In this document: positions 14,598 through 22,355 of the stretch, piece after piece
How the letters are laid out: every line of letters starts with the position of its first letter
Position numbering within the stretch: the stretch's first letter is position 1
NCBI RefSeq assembly: GCF_000759345.1
Contig: NZ_JPZL01000002.1
Location: forward strand, 972,293-1,036,292
DNA: 64,000 nucleotides
Direction of reading: 5' to 3'
Source: Litchfieldella xinjiangensis
GTDB taxonomy: Bacteria > Pseudomonadota > Gammaproteobacteria > Pseudomonadales > Halomonadaceae
The notes under the pieces: generated by a model
Databases searched by the model: none
Seen by the model: only the letters and a program-made list of their open reading frames with translations
Told to the model about the DNA's origin: nothing
Translations under genes and position numbers: made by a program

Positions 14598-15179
14598 ATG
14601 GCGAAGCAACGATACGACTGGGAGGCCATCGAGAAGGACTTCAGGACTGGACGCTTCAGCCTGCAGCAACTCTCGCACCGACATGGCCCGAACAAGGCGA
14701 CGATCAGCCGCCGTGCAGCCGAAGAGGGCTGGCAGAAGGACCTGACCGGGGCCGTGCAGCAGCGCACCCGGGAGAAGCTGAGCCGTCCCGCATCCGAGCC
14801 GCCCGACCTTCCCGATGCTGACATTATCGAGATGGCGGCGACCGAGAACGCCACTATCGTCCAGGGCCATCGCGAGATGCTGGTCCGCTGGCGGTCGATC
14901 GCCAGTAGCTTTGCCCAGCGCCTGTCCGAGCAGATTGCTGCCGGTAAGCGCACCATTGAGGTATCGGAAGGCAAGCCCGCCGAGGTCGATGTCGATCTGG
15001 AGTATGTCGGCAAGTGCATGGGCTACGGCACCCAAGCCGTTGAGCGCATCGTCAAGCTGGAACGCCAGAGCTATGGCCTCGACCTGGATGGCGACGATGT
15101 TCCGCCCGAGCGTGAACTCTCCGAGGACGAGCTTGACGCCAAGATCGCTCAATACCAGGCGCAGCTGGGTGAGCAGTGA
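14598..15179 (+). CDS. terS: Terminase small subunit
   Basis: 193 aa. The N-terminus (about 5-50) is a helix-turn-helix (SLQQLSHRHGPNKATISRRA) typical of TerS DNA recognition, with a helical middle for oligomerisation and an acidic C-terminus (ERELSEDELDAKIAQYQAQL). It should recognise the packaging site and hand DNA to the large subunit encoded directly downstream (GTGA overlap). Confidence 0.82.
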   Translation: MAKQRYDWEAIEKDFRTGRFSLQQLSHRHGPNKATISRRAAEEGWQKDLTGAVQQRTREKLSRPASEPPDLPDADIIEMAATENATIVQGHREMLVRWRSIASSFAQRLSEQIAAGKRTIEVSEGKPAEVDVDLEYVGKCMGYGTQAVERIVKLERQSYGLDLDGDDVPPERELSEDELDAKIAQYQAQLGEQ

Positions 15180-15883
15180 CGCCGAAGGAAAAGCGCGACT
15201 ACCTGGCGCTGCTCGAGGAAAAGGCCAGGCGGCGACGCTACAACCTGATCGAGTCGCTATTCCCCGATGACGGGCCGCTGCGTCGTGAGCTCTACCCGCG
15301 ACACATGGAGTTCTTTCGGGCCGGGGCTATTCACCGGGAACGACTGTTCCTGGCAGCCAACCGGGTAGGCAAGACCATCGCCGGCGGTGGCGAGATGACC
15401 TACCACCTGACCGGCCTGTACCCGGACTGGTGGGATGGGCGCCGCTGGGATCGCCCCGTTGAGGCCATGGCCGCTGGCGACACCAGCCAGACCACACGCG
15501 ACATCATCCAGCACAAGCTGCTAGGCGGATTGTGGAATACCGACGAGTTGGGGGCGGGGTTGATACCGCGTCGCCTGATCGGCAAGCCCACGCCCGCCCG
15601 AGGCGTTCCGAACCTTTACGAAGAGATCCCGGTAAAGCACATCACCGGCGGCTGGTCACGCCTCAAGCTGCGCAGTTATGACCAGGGGCGGCGCATCTTC
15701 CAGGGTACCGAGCTGGATATCTTCTGGCCCGATGAGGAAGTGCCACTCGACGTCTACGAGGAAGGGCTCGTCCGGACCATGACCACGCACGGAATGATCA
15801 TGATGACCTTTACGCCGTTGCAGGGCCTGACCCCGCTGGTGGTGTCGTTCCTCGAATCCAAACATGAGCAGGAGCCGGTATGA
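15176..15883 (+). CDS. terL: Terminase large subunit, ATPase part (split)
   Basis: 235 aa, GTG start overlapping terS. It carries the packaging ATPase: Walker A-type AANRVGKTIAG (about residue 60) and a Walker B-like DIFWPDEE (about 178), then MMTFTPLQGLTPLV as coupling motif region. It stops at SFLESKHEQEPV, exactly where a usual TerL continues into the nuclease domain. The nuclease is encoded separately at 16137. The ATPase alone would not cut DNA, so the two proteins should act together. Confidence 0.85.
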   Translation: MTPKEKRDYLALLEEKARRRRYNLIESLFPDDGPLRRELYPRHMEFFRAGAIHRERLFLAANRVGKTIAGGGEMTYHLTGLYPDWWDGRRWDRPVEAMAAGDTSQTTRDIIQHKLLGGLWNTDELGAGLIPRRLIGKPTPARGVPNLYEEIPVKHITGGWSRLKLRSYDQGRRIFQGTELDIFWPDEEVPLDVYEEGLVRTMTTHGMIMMTFTPLQGLTPLVVSFLESKHEQEPV

Positions 15884-16140
15884 CCGACTATTCCTCCAAG
15901 GTGATGGCAGGCGCCAAGCGCGCCATTGCCGGACTCGAAATGCCGCCGGCCAGCGCGCGCTACGTGAAGCACAAGACCAAGGCCGAGAAGCATATCGAAG
16001 CCCTGGTGAAGGAGCGCGGCATTGAAAGCGGAACGATCGGGCTGCGCATCGCTCGCAAGATCGACAGGCGTGCCGTGCACGGCCAGGTGATGCGTATCGC
16101 CGGGGCCGTGTTCACCGTCAAGGATCCGGCGCAGGCATGA
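15880..16140 (+). CDS. 86-aa protein between the two TerL parts
   Basis: Starts in an ATGA overlap with the ATPase gene and ends in an ATGA overlap with the nuclease gene, so it is translated in series. Basic and helical N-terminus (KVMAGAKRAIAGLEMPPASA), with a C-terminal HGQVMRIAGAVFTVKDPAQA. No nuclease, intein or homing motif is seen. Its role may be structural, bridging or unrelated. Confidence 0.6.
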   Translation: MTDYSSKVMAGAKRAIAGLEMPPASARYVKHKTKAEKHIEALVKERGIESGTIGLRIARKIDRRAVHGQVMRIAGAVFTVKDPAQA

Positions 16141-16853
16141 GCCGCTATGTGGTTCAGGCGGGCTGGAATGACGTGCCGCATCTCTCCGAACAAGACAAGG
16201 CCGACCTGATGAAGTCGCTTTCCCCGCACCAAATCAAGGCGCGTTCCGAAGGTATTCCCAGCCTGGGCGCCGGGGCGATCTACCCCGTACCGGAAGAGGA
16301 CATCGTCTGCGAGCCGTTCCAACTTCCCGATTGGTGGGCGCGTCTCTACGGACTCGACGTGGGCTGGAACAAGACGGCGGGCATCTGGGCCGCATGGGAT
16401 CGGGATACCGACGTCATCTACCTGTACAGCGAGCACTATCGCGGCCAGGCAGAGCCCAGCGTGCACGCCAAGGCGATCAAGATGCGGGGCTCATGGATTC
16501 CCGGGAACATCGATTACGCCGGCACCAACCAGAGTGACGGCAAGCGGGTAATGAATCTCTACAAGGACGAAGGCCTGATCCTGCACCCGGCCAACAAGGC
16601 AGTGGAAGCGGGATTACTCGAAATGCTCGACCGCCTATCGACAGGACGGCTCAAGGTGTTCTCCACGCTGCAGCACTGGCTGAGCGAGTTTCGCCTGTAC
16701 CGGCGCAACGAGAAGGGCCGCATCGTCAAAGAAAACGACCACCTCATGGATGCCACGCGCTACCTGATCATGGGGCTGAACCACGCCACCACGCGACCGG
16801 TGGAACGCGCGCACCAGATCACCCAGCCGGGCGACACCACCGCCGGATACTGA
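16137..16853 (+). CDS. terL: Terminase large subunit, nuclease part (split)
   Basis: 238 aa. It begins with the segment that normally follows the ATPase in TerL (VVQAGWNDVPHLSEQDKADL) and then has the RNase H-like nuclease: YGLDVGWNKTAGIWAAWD (first Asp), the second acidic region NIDYAGTNQSDGK, and the final ENDHLMDATRYLIMG (last Asp). It should cut concatemeric DNA at the start and end of packaging. Encoded separately from the ATPase, in a third reading frame. Confidence 0.85.
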   Translation: MSRYVVQAGWNDVPHLSEQDKADLMKSLSPHQIKARSEGIPSLGAGAIYPVPEEDIVCEPFQLPDWWARLYGLDVGWNKTAGIWAAWDRDTDVIYLYSEHYRGQAEPSVHAKAIKMRGSWIPGNIDYAGTNQSDGKRVMNLYKDEGLILHPANKAVEAGLLEMLDRLSTGRLKVFSTLQHWLSEFRLYRRNEKGRIVKENDHLMDATRYLIMGLNHATTRPVERAHQITQPGDTTAGY

Positions 16854-16865
16854 GCAGGTACCCCG

Positions 16866-19013
16866 ATGCAGAATGACGCGACTGTCGAGACGACAGACGA
16901 CATCAGCCTCGCTGAGCAAGCGCAGCTCGAGGAACGCCTCAACATGATGGGCGGCAAGCTGCACAAGCTCGCTCATGACCAGGTGGCCGCCAAGACACAG
17001 ATTGAGACGCGCTGGCTGGCTGACCTTCGCCAGTACCATGGCGAGTACACGCCCGACCAGACAGCACGGATGGAGAAGAACGGCGGCTCCAAGGTCTTCG
17101 TCAACATCACGCGCAACAAGACCCGGGCAGCGCAGGCGCGGCTGTCCGACATGCTACTGCCCAACGATGACCGCAACTGGGGTATCAAGCCCACGCCGGT
17201 ACCGTCGCCCTCAGGCGGTCAGTACGACAAGGCACAGATGCGCGAACTGGTTGAGGACGCCGCCAAGGCCATGGGCGAGCGCATCGCAGACGACTTCACC
17301 GAAGCCCACTACAACGCCATCGCCCGCGACGTGATCGCCGATAGCTGCCTGTTGGGTACCGGGGTGATGAAGGGCCCGACCGTGGTCAACCGCACGCGCC
17401 GCGCCTGGGTAACAGACGAGTACGGCCAGAGCACCATGGAGATTCAGCAGGAGTTTCGCGCCGGGCTCGAGCATGTCTCGCCGTGGGATTTCTTCCCCGA
17501 TATGTCCGCTGCATCCATGTCGGAGGCCGAGTTCGCCTTTGAGCGTAAGCTGATCAACCGTAAGCAGCTGCGTCAGTTGGCCGAGCTTCCCGGTGTCCTG
17601 GCTGGCCAGCTGCGCAAAGCGCTTGAGGATGATGGCGACCACCATATTAGCCACGACCGTCGCGACGACATTCGGGCCATCACTGGCGTGGATACCGTAG
17701 CCAACGACCGCCGCTGGGAACTGTGGGAATACTGGGGCCCGCTCGACAAGGAAGAGCTTCGCGCTTGTGGCTGCGATGGCATCGAAGAAGACCCGTTGAT
17801 CGAGTACACCGGCTGCGTGCTGATGGTGGGTCCGCATGTGATCAAGGCGGCGATCAATCCGCTCTATTCCGGTGACCTGCCTTACAGCGTGTGCAACTGG
17901 GAAGAGGACGGCTCCAGCATCTTTGGCTTCGGTGTGCCGTACCTGATGCGCAACCCGCAGCGCGTAGCCAACGCCGCCTATCGCATGATGATGGATAACG
18001 CAGGCCTCTCGTCAGGCCCCCAGGTAGTGATGAAGAAGAAGGGCATCACCCCGGTAGACGGTGACTGGACGCTGCGCCCCCGCAAGCTGTGGTACGCCGA
18101 TGATGATTCCGAAGTGGGCCATGCATTCCAGGTCTACAACATCACCAGCCAGCAGGGCGATCTGTTCGCTATCTTCCAGCAGGCCCAGCAGATGGCCGAC
18201 ACCGAGACCAACTTGCCGATCCTGCTCCAGGGTGAAGGCGTCTCCGGTGGCCCCGGTGCCAAGACGGCGACCGGCATGCAGATGCTGATGAACAACTCGA
18301 ACATCGTGTTGCGCTCGGCGGTGAAGAACTTCGATGACGGCATTACCGAGCCCACCGTGCGCCGCTTCTACGACTGGCACATGGCCTACACCGATGACCC
18401 CGAGATCAAGGGTGACTTCGATATCGTGGCGCGCGGCTCGTCTGTCCTCATCGCCCGCGAGGAGCAGCAGGAAAAGCTGATGATGCTCAGCCAGATCGCC
18501 GGCAACAATCCGCTGTTTGCGCAGATGACCAACTGGCAGGGGCTGTACAAGGAGATCCTGCGCACGCTGCAGGTGCCGGTCGATGCGATCGTCAAGAGCG
18601 AGGAAGACATCAAGCAGGAGGGCGAAGGCGAGGAGCCGCCACCCGAGGTCCAGTTGAAGATGGCCGAACTGCAGCTCAAGCAGCAAAAAGAACAGCGCGA
18701 GGCCCAGCGCGACCAGGCCGAGATGCAGCTCAAGGCCCAGCAACAGCAATGGGACCAGGAATACCGGGCGGCACAGCTACAGAGCCAGCAGGAGATTGCT
18801 CGCCAGGAAATGGCGCTCAAGCAGGGAATCACCATGGCCCAGCTCGAAACCAAGCTAGGGCTTGAGTCGCAGAAGTTGGAACAAAAGGCCCAGGAGACGT
18901 CCGCCCAGTTGCAGACTGAGCGCGACAAGACCGCGGCGCAACTGACCGAGCGTCAGAACGACCGCATGGCTCGTGAACGGAACATGCAGCAGGGGTTCGA
19001 TAGCTATGGCTGA
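16866..19013 (+). CDS. Portal (head-tail connector) protein
   Basis: 715 aa, the usual size for portals of the Bcep22/N4-like podovirus group. Stretches such as RMEKNGGSKVFVNITRNKTR and LSDMLLPNDDRNW match that family. The last 125 residues are a Gln-rich coiled coil (KQQKEQREAQRDQAEMQLKA), probably the internal barrel. Twelve copies would form the entry for DNA packaging and the tail attachment point. Confidence 0.85.
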   Translation: MQNDATVETTDDISLAEQAQLEERLNMMGGKLHKLAHDQVAAKTQIETRWLADLRQYHGEYTPDQTARMEKNGGSKVFVNITRNKTRAAQARLSDMLLPNDDRNWGIKPTPVPSPSGGQYDKAQMRELVEDAAKAMGERIADDFTEAHYNAIARDVIADSCLLGTGVMKGPTVVNRTRRAWVTDEYGQSTMEIQQEFRAGLEHVSPWDFFPDMSAASMSEAEFAFERKLINRKQLRQLAELPGVLAGQLRKALEDDGDHHISHDRRDDIRAITGVDTVANDRRWELWEYWGPLDKEELRACGCDGIEEDPLIEYTGCVLMVGPHVIKAAINPLYSGDLPYSVCNWEEDGSSIFGFGVPYLMRNPQRVANAAYRMMMDNAGLSSGPQVVMKKKGITPVDGDWTLRPRKLWYADDDSEVGHAFQVYNITSQQGDLFAIFQQAQQMADTETNLPILLQGEGVSGGPGAKTATGMQMLMNNSNIVLRSAVKNFDDGITEPTVRRFYDWHMAYTDDPEIKGDFDIVARGSSVLIAREEQQEKLMMLSQIAGNNPLFAQMTNWQGLYKEILRTLQVPVDAIVKSEEDIKQEGEGEEPPPEVQLKMAELQLKQQKEQREAQRDQAEMQLKAQQQQWDQEYRAAQLQSQQEIARQEMALKQGITMAQLETKLGLESQKLEQKAQETSAQLQTERDKTAAQLTERQNDRMARERNMQQGFDSYG

Positions 19014-19206
19014 TATCGACAAGCACAGCACGACCTGGCGGGCTGTTACCGAGTGGGCCCAGGCCGAACGCGCTAAGGCTGTTAGTAGCCTGATCGCAGG
19101 CAGCGGCTATGACGACAAGCTGCGCGGGGATATCCGTACGCTCGATAGCTTGATGGCCCTGACCGACGAGCCGCCCCCGGCGATACCCGCCGCTGAATAC
19201 GACTGA
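19006..19206 (+). CDS. Small virion-operon protein, unknown function
   Basis: 66 aa starting 8 bases inside the portal gene. Helical (WRAVTEWAQAERAKAVSSLI) with a proline-rich C-terminus. No family recognised; its place between portal and scaffold suggests an assembly role. Confidence 0.6.
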   Translation: MADIDKHSTTWRAVTEWAQAERAKAVSSLIAGSGYDDKLRGDIRTLDSLMALTDEPPPAIPAAEYD

Positions 19207-19211
19207 CCTCA

Positions 19212-19235
19212 GGCCCGCCACGTGCGGGCCTTTTC
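19212..19235 (+). terminator. Intrinsic terminator after portal genes
   Basis: GGCCCGC / GCGGGCC 7-bp stem with a 5-base loop followed by TTTTC. It may set a lower expression level for what follows or work as a processing site. Confidence 0.6.
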
Positions 19236-19248
19236 ATGACCACTAGCC

Positions 19249-19260
19249 GCTCGGGAGAGC
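19249..19260 (+). promoter_or_regulatory. GNRA hairpin in scaffold leader
   Basis: GCTC-GGGA-GAGC, 4-bp stem with GGGA loop. The loop and first stem base form the GGGAG ribosome-binding site of the scaffold gene, whose ATG is at 19267. Confidence 0.55.
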
Positions 19261-19266
19261 CGCCCC

Positions 19267-20190
19267 ATGGCAGATAAAGCCGCTGATCAGCAGCCGCTGG
19301 ACTCGCAAACCACTGACGAAACCAGCTTCGATGACGCCTTCGCCGAATACTCCACTAAGGAGCGAGGCGATCGCGACGAGTATCACCGCGAAGAGCGCGA
19401 GGCTGAAGCCACCCAGACCCAGGACGCACCACCCCAGGACGAGACCGACGAGGTTGTCCAGGGGGAGGAATCCCAGGCCAGTGACAGCGATCTCGAATCG
19501 CGCCTGAAGCAGCTCGAGCACAGTGAGCGCAGTCAGCGTGGCCGTGTAGGTGCCCTGAGCCGACAGATTCAGGAACGTGACCGCATCATTGCCGAGCTAC
19601 AGAACCGGCAGGCTGCCCCGCAGCCGACACCGAGCAAGAAGACGGGCGAGTCGCAGGACGTGAAGGACCAGAAGCAGGCCATCGCTGACGAGCATGGCGT
19701 TGACGACTGGGAGAGCTTCCGCCAGGACTTCCCTGACATTGCAAACGCGCTCGATTCCCGCTTCGAACAGATGAGCCGGATGGAAGAGCGCATCAACTCA
19801 CGCCTTGAAGAAGTGAATGGCGTGATTCAGCCCATACAGCAGCAGGCCCACGAACAGCACCTCGCAGGTCAATTTGCCGCGCTTGAAGCCCGGCACAAGG
19901 ACTGGCGTGAGGTGGTCAGTGCGCCCGCGTTTCAGCAGTGGCTGGAGCAACAGCCGGAATGGATGCAGAAGCAAGTGGAGTCCGAGAACGCCGACGATGC
20001 GTCCGCGCTACTCGATATCTACAAGGGACTGCACGCCACCGCCGGCGAAAGCCGCAACGATACGCGCGAACAGCGCAACAACCGCCTGGCGCAAGCGCAA
20101 ACGGTTTCCCGCCGTGGCGCACCGCGTCCGAGTGGGGCCCCCGACGATTTCGAAGGGGCCTTCAACCACTACGCAACCCAGAAACGCTAA
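19267..20190 (+). CDS. Scaffolding protein
   Basis: 307 aa, very acidic and Gln-rich. The N-terminus is disordered-looking, then a coiled coil (LESRLKQLEHSERSQRGRVG ... RQIQERDRIIAELQNRQ), and a basic C-terminus (RRGAPRPSGAPDDFEGAF). Size, charge and position just upstream of the major capsid gene fit a scaffold that guides procapsid assembly. Confidence 0.75.
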   Translation: MADKAADQQPLDSQTTDETSFDDAFAEYSTKERGDRDEYHREEREAEATQTQDAPPQDETDEVVQGEESQASDSDLESRLKQLEHSERSQRGRVGALSRQIQERDRIIAELQNRQAAPQPTPSKKTGESQDVKDQKQAIADEHGVDDWESFRQDFPDIANALDSRFEQMSRMEERINSRLEEVNGVIQPIQQQAHEQHLAGQFAALEARHKDWREVVSAPAFQQWLEQQPEWMQKQVESENADDASALLDIYKGLHATAGESRNDTREQRNNRLAQAQTVSRRGAPRPSGAPDDFEGAFNHYATQKR

Positions 20191-20191
20191 G

Positions 20192-20201
20192 ACCGTGAGG
20201 T
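20192..20201 (+). promoter_or_regulatory. Short GNRA hairpin before capsid gene (weak)
   Basis: ACC-GTGA-GGT, only 3 bp, but the loop GTGA and following GG form the ribosome-binding site of the capsid gene (ATG 20210). Included because it matches the pattern seen at neighbouring leaders. Confidence 0.35.
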
Positions 20202-20209
20202 ACTGAGCA

Positions 20210-21202
20210 ATGCCTACTACCGCATATGGCGATATCTCCCAGCGCACCGCCGCCTGGGCCGCCTCCGAAATGCTGACCCACGCCGAGCCCATCCTGGTGC
20301 TCTCGAAGTTCGGTCAGTCCAAGCCGCTGCCGAAGAACAAGTCCGACACGGTGAAGTTCCGCCGTCCGGTGCCGTTCCCGGTGGTGACCGCCTCGCTGAC
20401 CGAGGGCGTTACGCCGAATGCGCAGCAAATGCAGTACGAGGACGTGACTGTCCAGATCAAGCAGTGGGGCGCCGTGGTCGAGATCACCGACTACGTGGCC
20501 GACCTGGCTGAGGATCCGGTGCTGTCCGACGCCTCGACGCTGTGCGGCGAGCAGGCAGCCGAGACCATCGAGCTTCAAACATGGGGCGCGTTGAAGGCGG
20601 GCACCAACGTGTTCTATGCCAACGGCGAGTCTCGCGCGGCCGTGAATACGCCGATCAGCCTGGCCAAGCAGCGCGCGGTTACTCGTGGGCTGAAGGGCAA
20701 CCGGGCGAAGAAAGTCACCAGCATGGTAGGTGGCAGCCCGAACTACTCCACCGAGCCGGTGGATGCAGCGTTCATTGCTTTCGCGCATACCGACCTTGAG
20801 GCCGATATCCGCGACATGGAAGGCTTCACCCCGACCGAGAAGTACGGCTCCATGAAGGCGCTGCCCTACGAGATCGGCAAGGTCGAAGACGTGCGATACG
20901 TTCTCTCGCCCGTGCTCGACAAGTGGGAAGACGCAGGCGGTGTCGAGAACGGCATGGTCTCCACCACGGGTACCAGCGCCGACGTGTATCCGGTGGTCTA
21001 CATCGGCAAGGAGTTCTACGGCTTGATCCCGCTCAAGGGCGCCAATGCCGTGAAGCCCTCTGTCATCAACCCCAGCACCATCTCCAAGGATGATCCGCTG
21101 GGCCAGCGTGGCTACGTTGGCTGGAAGACGTACTTCGTCGCCAAGATCCTCAACGAGGGTTGGGGCGCACGGATGGAGGTTGCGGCCAGCGAACTGGCCT
21201 GA
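20210..21202 (+). CDS. Major capsid protein, N4-gp56 family
   Basis: 330 aa. The family shows in an N-terminal KPLPKNKSDTVKFRRPVPFP, VVEITDYVADLAEDPVL and the C-terminal GYVGWKTYFVAKILNEGWGA. This HK97-fold capsid family is found in N4-like and Bcep22-like podoviruses. It would form the icosahedral shell together with the upstream scaffold. Confidence 0.9.
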   Translation: MPTTAYGDISQRTAAWAASEMLTHAEPILVLSKFGQSKPLPKNKSDTVKFRRPVPFPVVTASLTEGVTPNAQQMQYEDVTVQIKQWGAVVEITDYVADLAEDPVLSDASTLCGEQAAETIELQTWGALKAGTNVFYANGESRAAVNTPISLAKQRAVTRGLKGNRAKKVTSMVGGSPNYSTEPVDAAFIAFAHTDLEADIRDMEGFTPTEKYGSMKALPYEIGKVEDVRYVLSPVLDKWEDAGGVENGMVSTTGTSADVYPVVYIGKEFYGLIPLKGANAVKPSVINPSTISKDDPLGQRGYVGWKTYFVAKILNEGWGARMEVAASELA

Positions 21203-21217
21203 TACCTGAGGTAACCG

Positions 21218-21246
21218 AAGCCCGCCACCCGGCGGGCTTTCCTTTT
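21218..21246 (+). terminator. Intrinsic terminator after capsid gene
   Basis: 9-bp perfect stem AAGCCCGCC / GGCGGGCTT with an ACCC loop and TTTCCTTTTC tail. Placing a terminator just after the capsid gene fits high capsid expression relative to downstream genes. Confidence 0.7.
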
Positions 21247-21252
21247 CATGAC

Positions 21253-21266
21253 ATGCCGTGAGGTAT
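21253..21266 (+). promoter_or_regulatory. GNRA hairpin in leader of the 21270 gene
   Basis: ATGCC-GTGA-GGTAT, 5 bp with one G-U pair. The loop plus GG forms the ribosome-binding site GTGAGG of the gene that starts with GTG at 21270. Confidence 0.5.
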
Positions 21267-21269
21267 CCC

Positions 21270-21704
21270 GTGAGCGATTCCACTCCAATCAACACTGCCG
21301 AAATGACCCGCGAACAGCTCGAGGCGACAGCCAACGACTTAGGCGTCAAGTTTCAGAGCAATATCGGCGACGACACGCTGCGATCGCGCATCGATGAAGC
21401 GCTGGGCACGCCGAACCCGACTGGTAGCGCGACCAAGCCCGCAAACGAGCAACCCAAAGGCTCGGCCCAGCAGACGAAACCCGCCAAGCGCAAGATCATC
21501 GTCGCCACCCACGATCAGGACAAGCAGCCGGTCCAGGTGTTCGTGAACGGTCGCAGCTACATCATCGAGCGTGGGAAGGAAGTCGTAGTGCCTGTCAGTG
21601 TCGTTGAGGTGTTGCGCAATGCCGTGCAGGACGTCTACGACCCGAAGACCATGAAGAAGTCGCATGTCATGGCCTATCCGTACCAGGACCTTGGCGAGGC
21701 GTAA
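21270..21704 (+). CDS. Virion protein with LEM/HeH-like N-terminus
   Basis: 144 aa, GTG start. Residues about 8-45 (MTREQLEATANDLGVKFQSN) look like a HeH/LEM helix-extension-helix motif. A Lys/Gln-rich linker leads to a compact C-terminal domain (VFVNGRSYIIERGKEVVVPV) found in head proteins of related podoviruses. Possibly a capsid decoration or head-closure factor; not certain. Confidence 0.6.
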   Translation: MSDSTPINTAEMTREQLEATANDLGVKFQSNIGDDTLRSRIDEALGTPNPTGSATKPANEQPKGSAQQTKPAKRKIIVATHDQDKQPVQVFVNGRSYIIERGKEVVVPVSVVEVLRNAVQDVYDPKTMKKSHVMAYPYQDLGEA

Positions 21705-21707
21705 GCC

Positions 21708-22355
21708 ATGACCTTCCTGCAACTCTGCCAGCGGCTGCGTCAGGAGGTGGGCGCAGCCGGTACCGGGCCTGCCGCAGTCACCGGCCAGCATGGCGAGGCC
21801 CAGCGCCTGATCGGCTGGATTCAGCAAGCGTGGACCGAGATTCAGGCCACGCGCCCCGACTGGCGGTTTGCCTGGGCGGAAGGGTTGATCGAGTTGGAGA
21901 GTGGTTACCGCGACTACGCGCTGCCCGACGACTTCGCCTCGTTCATCCCTGACACGATCTACCTCGACGATCGCGAGCTAACGCTACTGCCGTACAGCGA
22001 ATTTCGTCGTCGCTTTCGCAATGCCGCACCGGCCCAGCCACGCCATATCACCGTGACGCCTGGCGATGTGATGCGGTTGGGCGGGGTGCTGCACTTCGAC
22101 GGCACACCGGGCGAGGGCGAGCGGCTGAGCTTCGAGTATTACCGCTCACCGCAGGAACTCGTCACGGGCAGCGACGTACCGCGCCTGCCCCTCGAGTACC
22201 ACATGCTCATCGTCTACCGGGCAATGATTCAGTACGGGCTCTACGAGAACGCGGGCGAAGTGGTGCAGCAGGGCATGAGCAACGCCAACCGCCTGATGAC
22301 CGAGGTGGAGCGCACGCAGCTGCCTAGCGTGTCGTTTGCGGGGCCGCTGGCATGA
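21708..22355 (+). CDS. Head-tail adaptor protein
   Basis: 215 aa. Opening MTFLQLCQRLRQEVG, WIQQAWTEIQATRPDWRFAW and LPLEYHMLIVYRAMIQYGLY are characteristic of the phage adaptor family (SU10/P22 gp4-like) that attaches under the portal. The start is 4 bases after the previous stop; the end overlaps the next gene. Confidence 0.78.
   Translation: MTFLQLCQRLRQEVGAAGTGPAAVTGQHGEAQRLIGWIQQAWTEIQATRPDWRFAWAEGLIELESGYRDYALPDDFASFIPDTIYLDDRELTLLPYSEFRRRFRNAAPAQPRHITVTPGDVMRLGGVLHFDGTPGEGERLSFEYYRSPQELVTGSDVPRLPLEYHMLIVYRAMIQYGLYENAGEVVQQGMSNANRLMTEVERTQLPSVSFAGPLA

Noticed and set aside
15880..16140. Intein or homing endonuclease explanation for the TerL interruption
   Set aside because: The intervening gene is only 86 aa, has its own start and stop, shows no splicing residues or nuclease motifs, and lies in a different frame from both flanks.
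20162..21349. Long minus-strand open frame opposite the major capsid gene
   Set aside because: It is a mirror of the GC-rich codon pattern of the capsid gene; the capsid protein is clearly recognisable and the antisense reading has no known features.
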